A stretch of DNA of 64,000 nucleotides, taken from positions 1-64,000 of the forward strand of contig UREY01000008.1 of NCBI GenBank assembly GCA_900546915.1. The letters are read 5' to 3'. Under the pieces are notes generated by a model, which was not told where the DNA came from, searched no databases, and saw only the letters and a list, made by a program, of their open reading frames with translations. The position numbers and the translations under genes are program-made. The DNA is from an uncultured Eubacteriales bacterium. GTDB lineage: Bacteria; Bacillota; Clostridia; Oscillospirales; Oscillospiraceae. Below, piece by piece: positions 57,820 through 64,000 of this stretch (its first letter is position 1; each line of letters starts with the position of its first letter).

Positions 57820-58857
57820 ATGGACAGACAGTATGCAACCTATGCCGCGGAGCAGGCGGCGAAGCTTCTGGAGGTGGACAGCCCCACCGGCTTTACGGAC
57901 CGGGCTGCGGATTGGGTGCTGCAGGCCTTCCGGGACCTGGGCTTTTCGGCCCGGATGACCGGGAAGGGCGGCGTGCTGATCGATTTAGGCGGCCGGAACG
58001 CGGACGACGCCCTTTTGCTGGAGGCCCACGCCGATACCCTGGGCGCCATGGTGGCGGAGGTGAAAAGCACCGGCCGGTTGCGCATCACGCCCCTGGGGGG
58101 GCTGAACGCCAACAACGCCGAGACGGAAAACGTGCGGGTGTATACCCGGGACGGGAAGGTCCTGGAGGGGACCTGCCAGCTGTGCAACGCCTCCATCCAT
58201 GTAAACGGGGAATATGCCTCCACCAACCGGACCTTCGATACGGTGGAGGTTGTGCTGGACGACCAAGCGGACAGCGCCGAGGAGGCGGCGGCCCTGGGGG
58301 TCCAGGTGGGAGATGTGGTCTGCCTGGAGCCCCGGACCCGGATCACCCGGACCGGCTATATCAAAAGCCGCTTTTTGGACGACAAGCTGTCGGTGGGCAT
58401 TCTGCTGGGCCTGGCCAAATACCTGGCCGACGGGGGCGTTACGCCGGAGCGGCGGGTTTACATCCATGTGACCGTCTATGAGGAGGTGGGCCACGGCGGC
58501 TCCGCCTCGGTGCCGGAGGGAGTGACGGAGGTCATCTCGGTGGACATGGGCTGCGTGGGAGACGGGCTGCAGTGTACCGAGCGCCGGGCGTCCATCTGCG
58601 CCAAGGATTCCGGCGGCCCCTACTCCTACCAGGTGGTGGGCAAGCTGATCGAGGCGGCCAAGGCGGAGGGCGCCGATTACGCCGTGGATGTGTATCCCCG
58701 GTACGGCAGCGACGTGGAGGCGACCTTAAGCGCCGGCTACGACGTCCGGCACGGCCTCATCGGCCCCGGCGTGTACGCCTCCCACGGCTATGAGCGGAGC
58801 CACGTGGACGGGGTGTACAACACGTTGAAGGTGCTCAAGGGCTACCTGCACGTCTAG
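57820..58857 (+). CDS. M42-family metallopeptidase
   Basis: A 345-residue zinc/cobalt aminopeptidase of the M42 (glutamyl aminopeptidase/FrvX) family. Metal ligands and catalytic residues are His and Asp in LLEAHADTLG, Asp in FLDDKLSVG, Glu-Glu in VYEEVGHGGS, Asp in VDMGCVGDG, and His in GPGVYASHGYERSH. The family forms cytosolic tetrahedral complexes that trim peptides. AAAGGAG precedes the ATG; the gene is 23 bp after the DUF218 gene. Confidence 0.92.
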   Translation: MDRQYATYAAEQAAKLLEVDSPTGFTDRAADWVLQAFRDLGFSARMTGKGGVLIDLGGRNADDALLLEAHADTLGAMVAEVKSTGRLRITPLGGLNANNAETENVRVYTRDGKVLEGTCQLCNASIHVNGEYASTNRTFDTVEVVLDDQADSAEEAAALGVQVGDVVCLEPRTRITRTGYIKSRFLDDKLSVGILLGLAKYLADGGVTPERRVYIHVTVYEEVGHGGSASVPEGVTEVISVDMGCVGDGLQCTERRASICAKDSGGPYSYQVVGKLIEAAKAEGADYAVDVYPRYGSDVEATLSAGYDVRHGLIGPGVYASHGYERSHVDGVYNTLKVLKGYLHV

Positions 58858-58954
58858 CCTGCAGGCGGAGCGCCGTTTCCCTATGTTTTTTACAGGTCCG
58901 GTGGTATGGTATGGGGGACGAGCCTCTTTGCCGGACGGCTTCTGGAGGTGCGCA

Positions 58955-59437
58955 ATGGACGACGAGGCATTCATGAAATTGGCCCTGGAGCTGGCCGGAG
59001 AGGCGGCCCGGGCCGGAGAGGTCCCGGTGGGCTGCGTGATTACCCGGGACGGCCGGGTGGTGGGCCGGGGACGCAACCGGAGGGAAGGGGCCCGGAACGC
59101 GTTATGCCATGGGGAGCTGGAGGCCATCGACCAGGCCTGCAGAACGCTGGGCGGCTGGCGGCTTTGGCAGTGTACGCTGTACGTCACCCTGGAGCCCTGC
59201 CCCATGTGCGCCGGAGCCATTCTCAACGCGCGGATTCCCCGGGTGGTGTTCGGCGCGCGGGACCCCAAGGCCGGAGCCTGCGGCTCTGTGTGCGATTTAT
59301 TTTCGGAACCCTTCAACCATCACCCGGCCTGTACCGCCGGTGTGCTGGAGGAGCCCTGCGCCCAGATACTCCGGGACTTTTTCCGGAACCTGCGGGTCGA
59401 GCTTCCGAATCGAACAAAATGGAAAAGGCCGGAATAG
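58955..59437 (+). CDS. tadA: tRNA-specific adenosine deaminase TadA
   Basis: A 160-residue zinc deaminase converting A34 to inosine in tRNA-Arg. The motifs are VPVGCVITRDG, the His/Glu pair CHGELEAID, and the Cys pair LEPCPMCAGAIL with ARIPRVVFGARDPKAGACGS. TGGAGGTG precedes the ATG at 58955; a longer frame has no ribosome site. It ends at a terminator. Confidence 0.95.
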   Translation: MDDEAFMKLALELAGEAARAGEVPVGCVITRDGRVVGRGRNRREGARNALCHGELEAIDQACRTLGGWRLWQCTLYVTLEPCPMCAGAILNARIPRVVFGARDPKAGACGSVCDLFSEPFNHHPACTAGVLEEPCAQILRDFFRNLRVELPNRTKWKRPE

Positions 59438-59444
59438 AAAAAGA

Positions 59445-59477
59445 GGCTGCTGCAAAGGAATTTGCAGCAGCCCTTTT
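59445..59477 (+). terminator. Terminator after tadA
   Basis: A perfect 12-bp stem (59445-59456 with 59461-59472), 4-nt loop, then CTTTT. Confidence 0.8.
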
Positions 59478-59499
59478 CGACACAGGAGGGAGAGCGCCT

Positions 59500-60537
59500 A
59501 TGGAACGGTGGAATCGGCGGGTACGAAGGACATGCGTGGGAGTGATTCTCCTGGCGCTTTTGCTGCGCCTGGGGGGCAGCGGCTCCATGGCGGCTACCGA
59601 GGCCCAAAGCATGGCGGCGGTTCTCCTGTACCTGCAAACCGGCCGGGCCGCCCGGCCGGTCCACAGCCCGGAGCCCTCGGAGACGCCCGCCGCGGCTCCG
59701 GCGACGGTTCCGGCGGAGCAGGAGCAGCCGGTTACCGTGTTCACCTTCCCCACCGCGCCCCCGGAGGGCGGCGACCTGACCTTTTCAGCCGGTGAGGCGG
59801 CGGAGGTGGAGCTCAAATACGGCGGGTCCTACCGGCCGGATGTGGGCGGCCTGCTGGAGGCGCCGGTGGATCTGGATTTTTCCGGGGATTCGCCTCGAAT
59901 TCTGATTGTCCACACCCATGCCACCGAGAGCTACACCATGGAGGCGGGGTGGGAGTACAGCGCCTCGTCCGACTACCGGACCCTGGACCCCGCCTTCAAC
60001 ATGATCCGGGTGGGAGAGGCGATGACCCGAATCCTGGAGGAGGCCGGAATTGCTGTGCTTCATGATACGACGCTGCATGACTATCCCTCCTATAACGGCT
60101 CGTACGACAAGGCCCTGGAGAGCATCGAGGGCTATCTGGCCCAGTACCCTTCCATACAAATGGTGATCGATGTGCATCGGGACGCGGTGGAGCTGTCCGA
60201 CGGCAGCCAGATGGGCACCTCGGCGACGGTGAACGGCGAGCCGTCGGCGCAGGTGATGCTGGTGATGGGCACCGACGAGGGGGGACTCACCCACCCCGAC
60301 TGGCAGGACAACCTCTCCTGGGCCTTGAAGCTGCAGGTGCAGATGGAGCGGCAGTATCCGGGCCTCACCCGCCCCATGTCCCTGCGGCCGGAGCGGTATA
60401 ATCAGCATGCCACGCCGGGCTCGGTCCTGGTGGAGATTGGAACGGCCGGAGATACGCTGCAAAAGGCCCTCCGGGCCGGAGAGGCCTTTGCACGGACCCT
60501 GGTATCCGTCATTCAGGGACTCCATTTGCAGGGTTGA
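59500..60537 (+). CDS. spoIIP: Stage II sporulation protein P (SpoIIP)
   Basis: A 345-residue cell-wall amidase/endopeptidase that, with SpoIID and SpoIIM, strips peptidoglycan during forespore engulfment. It has an N-terminal membrane anchor (about 11-32), a Pro/Ala-rich linker, then the amidase domain: ILIVHTHATESYTMEAG, the IRVGEAMTRILEEAGIAVLH helix, HDYPSYNGSYDKALESI, VIDVHRDAVE and LVEIGTAGDTLQKALRA. AGGAGGG precedes the ATG. A sporulation sigma-E promoter was not identified; the gene could also be read through from tadA past the terminator. Confidence 0.93.
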   Translation: MERWNRRVRRTCVGVILLALLLRLGGSGSMAATEAQSMAAVLLYLQTGRAARPVHSPEPSETPAAAPATVPAEQEQPVTVFTFPTAPPEGGDLTFSAGEAAEVELKYGGSYRPDVGGLLEAPVDLDFSGDSPRILIVHTHATESYTMEAGWEYSASSDYRTLDPAFNMIRVGEAMTRILEEAGIAVLHDTTLHDYPSYNGSYDKALESIEGYLAQYPSIQMVIDVHRDAVELSDGSQMGTSATVNGEPSAQVMLVMGTDEGGLTHPDWQDNLSWALKLQVQMERQYPGLTRPMSLRPERYNQHATPGSVLVEIGTAGDTLQKALRAGEAFARTLVSVIQGLHLQG

Positions 60538-60586
60538 CCGGAGTCCGGCGTCTTTTTCATATGGCAAGGGTCTTGGAGAAAGACCG

Positions 60587-60620
60587 GGCGCGCTGCGGGA
60601 AAACTGCGGCGCGCCTTTTT
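60587..60620 (+). terminator. Terminator after spoIIP, inside a larger inverted repeat
   Basis: GGCGCGC (60587-60593) pairs with GCGCGCC (60609-60615), followed by TTTTT. Outer arms CCGGAGTCCGGC (from 60539) and GCCGGACTCCGG (from 60621) can pair around it. Confidence 0.8.
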
Positions 60621-60689
60621 GCCGGACTCCGGCGGGCGGAAGGGCAGCGGAGCCCCGGGACATTTTTTATGGAACCGGGGGATTGGTGA

Positions 60690-60718
60690 TTGTAATTTCC
60701 GGCAAATTCCGCTATAAT
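60690..60718 (+). promoter_or_regulatory. Promoter of the nucleoside-type ABC operon
   Basis: TTGTAA (60690-60695) and a perfect TATAAT (60713-60718) with a 17-bp spacer, 38 bp before the ATPase gene. Confidence 0.7.
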
Positions 60719-60756
60719 AACAACATGTAGCTTACAAACAGTGAGGAAGTGAAGGT

Positions 60757-62292
60757 ATGGCGGAATATGTGATCGAGATGCTGAACATCACCAAGATTTT
60801 CCCCGGGATCAAGGCCAACGACAACATCACCCTGCAGCTGCGGCCCGGAGAGATTCATGCGCTGCTGGGCGAGAACGGCGCGGGAAAGTCCACTTTGATG
60901 AGCGTTTTGTTCGGCCTTTACCAGCCTGAAGAGGGCGTGATCAAGAAAAACGGCCAGGTGGTCCAGATCCGCAATCCCAATGACGCCACGGCGCTGCACA
61001 TTGGGATGGTGCATCAGCATTTTAAATTGGTAGAGTGCTTTTCCGTGCTGGACAACATCATTCTGGGCAGAGAGGATTGCCGCATGGGGGTCCTGCAGAA
61101 GAAGCATGCCCGGGAGAAGGTGATGGCCCTGTCCCAACAGTACGGCCTGAAGATCGACCCGGACGCCAAGGTCTCCGACATCTCCGTGGGCATGCAGCAG
61201 CGGGTGGAGATCCTGAAAATGCTCTACCGGGACAATGAGATTTTAATCTTTGACGAGCCCACCGCCGTGCTGACGCCTCAGGAGATCGACGAGCTGATGG
61301 AGATCATGCGGGGCTTTAAGGCCGAGGGGAAGAGCATTCTGTTCATCACCCATAAGCTGGCGGAGATCAAGGCGGTGGCGGACCGGTGCACCATCCTCCG
61401 GAAGGGCAAGTATATGGGGACGGTGGAGGTGGCCTCCACCTCTGTGGAGGAGATGTCCCACCTGATGGTGGGCCGGGATGTGCAGCTGAAGGTGGACAAG
61501 TCGGAGCAGGAGCCGGGGGAAGTGGTGCTGGATGTGCGGCACATCACGGTTCCCTCCAAAATGCATAAGAAAAACGCCGTCCGGGATGTGTCCTTCCAGG
61601 TGAGGCAGGGGGAGATTGTGGGCCTGGCCGGCATCGAGGGCAACGGACAGACGGAGCTTGTCTACAGCCTCACCGGCCTGATGAAGCAGTCCCAGGGCAG
61701 CTTCACCCTCTGCGGCCGGGATATTTCCCACGCCGGTCCCCGGGCCCGCAGCAAGGCCGGGATGAGCCACATCCCCGAGGACCGGCACAAGCACGGGCTG
61801 ATTCTGGACTATACCCTGGAGGAGAATCTGGTGCTGCAGCGGTACTGGAGTCCCCAGTTCCACCGCCACGGCTTGATCAAATTCGACGAGGTCCGGCGCT
61901 ATGCCGAGAAGCTCATCGACCAGTACGACATCCGTTCCGGCCAGGGCCCCGTCACGGTGGCCCGGAGTATGTCCGGCGGCAACCAGCAGAAGGCGATTGT
62001 GGCCCGGGAGATCGACAAGGACCACAAGCTCCTGGTGGCCGTCCAGCCCACCCGGGGCCTGGACGTGGGCGCCATTGAGTATATTCACCGCCGGCTGGTG
62101 GCGGAGCGGGATCACGGCGCCGCCGTGCTGTTGGTTTCCCTGGAGCTGGACGAGGTGATGAACCTGTCCGATCGGATCCTGGTCATGTACGAGGGGGAAA
62201 TTGTGGGCGAGTTCCATCCCAAAACGGTGGATGTACAGGAGCTGGGCCTGTATATGGCCGGCGCCAAAAGAATGGAGGGACATACCGCATGA
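60757..62292 (+). CDS. ABC importer ATP-binding protein, nucleoside (NupO/BMP) type
   Basis: A 511-residue protein with two ABC domains. The first has Walker A GENGAGKSTLMSVLFG, signature ISVGMQQRVEIL and Walker B LIFDEPTAVL. In the second, Walker A is degenerate (AGIEGNGQTELV) but the signature SMSGGNQQKAIVAREI is clear, as usual for sugar and nucleoside transporters of the CUT2/BMP kind. It energises uptake of a nucleoside or related ring compound. AGGAAGTGAAGG precedes the ATG. The first permease overlaps by 4 bp. No BmpA-like binding protein lies upstream in the window. Confidence 0.9.
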   Translation: MAEYVIEMLNITKIFPGIKANDNITLQLRPGEIHALLGENGAGKSTLMSVLFGLYQPEEGVIKKNGQVVQIRNPNDATALHIGMVHQHFKLVECFSVLDNIILGREDCRMGVLQKKHAREKVMALSQQYGLKIDPDAKVSDISVGMQQRVEILKMLYRDNEILIFDEPTAVLTPQEIDELMEIMRGFKAEGKSILFITHKLAEIKAVADRCTILRKGKYMGTVEVASTSVEEMSHLMVGRDVQLKVDKSEQEPGEVVLDVRHITVPSKMHKKNAVRDVSFQVRQGEIVGLAGIEGNGQTELVYSLTGLMKQSQGSFTLCGRDISHAGPRARSKAGMSHIPEDRHKHGLILDYTLEENLVLQRYWSPQFHRHGLIKFDEVRRYAEKLIDQYDIRSGQGPVTVARSMSGGNQQKAIVAREIDKDHKLLVAVQPTRGLDVGAIEYIHRRLVAERDHGAAVLLVSLELDEVMNLSDRILVMYEGEIVGEFHPKTVDVQELGLYMAGAKRMEGHTA

Positions 62293-63401
62293 AGAAATCC
62301 ATCCGCTTGCGGGACAACGCCGGCTTGCTGAGCGTCATGGCTTCTGTGACCTCGATTTGCATCGGTCTGCTTTTCGGCTTGCTCCTGCTGTTGCTTTTGA
62401 ACCCCGGCAATGCCCTTGCGGGCATGGGGAACCTGTTGAGTAAGGGCTTTACCGATGTGGGCAACGTCCTGTACCGGGCCGCCCCCTTGATTATGGTGGG
62501 TTTGGCGGTGGCCTTTGCCTATCAGGTGGGCCTGTTTAACATCGGCGCCTCGGGCCAATATACCGTGGGCACGTTTTTGGCCCTCACCTGCGCCATTGAG
62601 CTGCAGCAGCCGTGGTATGTGTGCATCCTGGCGGCGGCTTTGGGCGGCGCCCTTTGGGGATTGTTTCCCGGCCTGTTTAAGGCCCTGTTCAATGTCAACG
62701 AGGTTCTGACTGCCATTATGTTCAACTGGATCGGCATGAACCTGGTCAATTTCCTGGTTCCCAACCTGCCCCGGATGCTGGACTCCGACTGGGGCGCCTC
62801 GGCCTCCGACCGGACGGCGGCTCTGGTCAACGCCAATCCGGACGCCGTTTTGCCCCGGCTGGGTCTGGACAAGCTGTTCCATTACAGCTACATGAACATC
62901 GGGATCTTCTTGGCCATGATCCTGGCCGTCGTCATGTGGGTCATTTTGAAAAAGACCACCTTCGGGTACGAATTGAAGGCCTGCGGCCACAACCGGGATG
63001 CCGCCGTATACGCCGGCATCAGCGCCAAGAAGAACATCGTGCTGTCTATGGTCATCTCCGGCGCTCTGGCCGGAATCGGCGGCGGATTGTACTATCTGGC
63101 CGGGGGCGGGCAGTACACCCTGCTGCAAACCATCGAAGGAGCGGGCTTTGACGGCATCTCCGTGGCGCTGCTGGCGAACTGCAACCCTCTGGGCTGTATT
63201 TTCAGCGCCGTATTCCTGAGCTTTCTGCGCCTGGGCGGCAATGCCATGCAGTCTCAGGGCTATGCCACCGAGGCCACGGATATCGTCATCTCCGTCATCG
63301 TCTATTTGGCCGCTTTTGCTCTGCTGATTCGGATGATCCTGTCCGGCGGCTGGGGCAGGCGGGGTAAGAAAAACCGGAAAAAGGAGGCGCAGGCAAAATG
63401 A
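62289..63401 (+). CDS. ABC importer permease, NupP-like
   Basis: A 370-residue permease of the BPD_transp_2 family with about nine membrane helices. Key segments are VGLAVAFAYQVGLFNIGASG, then EVLTAIMFNWIGMNLVNFLV and the coupling loop TFGYELKACGHNRDAAVYAG / ISAKKNIVLSMVISGALAGI. This is the larger of the two NupP/NupQ-type permeases. The start overlaps the ATPase stop by 4 bp and the stop overlaps the next permease by 4 bp. Confidence 0.9.
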   Translation: MKKSIRLRDNAGLLSVMASVTSICIGLLFGLLLLLLLNPGNALAGMGNLLSKGFTDVGNVLYRAAPLIMVGLAVAFAYQVGLFNIGASGQYTVGTFLALTCAIELQQPWYVCILAAALGGALWGLFPGLFKALFNVNEVLTAIMFNWIGMNLVNFLVPNLPRMLDSDWGASASDRTAALVNANPDAVLPRLGLDKLFHYSYMNIGIFLAMILAVVMWVILKKTTFGYELKACGHNRDAAVYAGISAKKNIVLSMVISGALAGIGGGLYYLAGGGQYTLLQTIEGAGFDGISVALLANCNPLGCIFSAVFLSFLRLGGNAMQSQGYATEATDIVISVIVYLAAFALLIRMILSGGWGRRGKKNRKKEAQAK

Positions 63402-64000
63402 GCACAGGTACATGGGCCAGTATCATCAATCTGACCATTTGTTTCGCCATTCCTCTGATGCTGGTGGCCTTGGGCGGGATGTATTCCGAGCGCTCCGGCG
63501 TCATCAACCTGGCCCTGGAGGGCATTATGATCATGGGCGCCCTGGCCTCCACCCTGGTCCTGCAGGCGATGGACGCCGCCGGTTGGGGCGAGCAGGTGTT
63601 CACCTCCCAGCTGGGCGTGGCCCTGGCGGCCCTGGTTGCCGGTCTGGCCGGTATGATCTTCTCCCTGCTGCTGGCCTTTGCCGCGATCAATTTGAAAGCG
63701 GACCAGACCATCGGCGGTACGGCGCTGAACCTCTTCGCCCCTGCGTTTTGCGTGGTCGTCGCCTGGGCCGTCCAGGGACAGGGCATCACGGACATCGCCA
63801 TTCCCTCCTGGACCCGGTGGACCCCGGAGCAGCTGCATATTGCAGGAAAGGTCAATCAGGATTTCCTCCCGTCTTTGTTTAAGAAGTTTTACATCACCAT
63901 TCCCATTGCTTTGGTGCTGTTCCTGATCGCCTGGTTCGTCCTGTACAAGACCCGCTTCGGCCTGCGTATGCGCGCCTGCGGAGAGCATCCCCAGGCGGCG
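63398..64000 (+). CDS. ABC importer permease, NupQ-like (cut by the window end)
   Basis: The first 201 codons of the second permease. PLMLVALGGMYSERSGVINL, then ALEGIMIMGALAS, and the end TRFGLRMRACGEHPQAA match the smaller NupQ-type partner, which normally runs to about 310 residues. The ATG follows AAAGGAGGCGCAGG and overlaps the previous stop by 4 bp. The rest lies beyond the window, where a binding protein gene might also be. Confidence 0.88.
   Translation, partial: MSTGTWASIINLTICFAIPLMLVALGGMYSERSGVINLALEGIMIMGALASTLVLQAMDAAGWGEQVFTSQLGVALAALVAGLAGMIFSLLLAFAAINLKADQTIGGTALNLFAPAFCVVVAWAVQGQGITDIAIPSWTRWTPEQLHIAGKVNQDFLPSLFKKFYITIPIALVLFLIAWFVLYKTRFGLRMRACGEHPQAA

Noticed and set aside
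55262..57838. An 858-codon minus-strand frame opposite ftsH and the DUF218 gene
   Set aside because: Antisense of recognisable genes, biased composition, no domain.

Overview
The window is 64 kb of a GC-rich, densely packed bacterial chromosome. Several features point to a Gram-positive, anaerobic, spore-forming Clostridia lineage, most like the Oscillospiraceae/Flavonifractor group. These are a PPi-type phosphofructokinase next to a class II aldolase, a CIRCE-controlled hrcA-grpE-dnaK-dnaJ operon, SpoIIP, CarD, GdpP, SLH-anchored surface proteins, strong AGGAGG ribosome sites and frequent GTG starts. The lineage is an inference; no rRNA or tRNA gene was seen.

Layout. 0-2.5 kb: divergent glycolytic genes pfp and fba. 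2.6-10.6 kb: one giant SLH-anchored subtilisin-like protease with embedded dockerin, Ig-like and cohesin-like modules, expressed from a near-consensus promoter that overlooks a 22-bp dyad. 10.7-12.3 kb: a visibly AT-richer patch (VanZ-like protein, a broken HTH remnant, a GNAT acetyltransferase), probably acquired. 12.4-16.6 kb: an ArsR-type regulator divergent from a second SLH surface protein whose anchor is closely related to that of the protease. 16.7-20.2 kb: CarD, DUF421/DUF4363 membrane proteins, a DUF4349 lipoprotein and a small lipoprotein. 20.2-25 kb: a lantibiotic-immunity-like ABC transporter (ATPase, two permeases, a small membrane protein), divergent from its probable response regulator/kinase pair. 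Four CCTT repeats at exact 11-bp spacing lie between them.

25-31.3 kb: a Sat-like acetyltransferase, a GIY-YIG protein and the HrcA heat-shock operon. 31.3-37 kb: a DUF2975/HTH/DUF4153 membrane operon, a DUF2207 protein, a TraX-like protein and a flavin-nucleotide-binding protein. 37-40.8 kb: an operon of response regulator, kinase and HtrA protease that looks like an envelope-stress circuit; the kinase sensor domain is cysteine-rich. 40.9-45 kb: ymdB-like, SbcD/YhaO-like and SbcC/YhaN-like genes, overlapping. 45.2-60.5 kb: mostly housekeeping (mnmE, cysteine desulfurase, nitrilase-family amidase, gdpP-rplI-dnaB-tilS-hpt-ftsH, YdcF, M42 peptidase, tadA, spoIIP). 60.7 kb to the end: a nucleoside-type ABC importer (ATPase and two permeases, the last cut by the window edge).

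No CRISPR array, intact transposon, prophage or obvious new defence system was found. The most unusual items are the giant modular protease and its leader dyad, the 16-bp hairpin that buries the ribosome site and start codon of the DUF421 gene, the phased CCTT repeats, and the cysteine-rich kinase linked to htrA. All promoter and hairpin calls were read by eye from the sequence; family assignments rest on recognised motifs, not on database searches.
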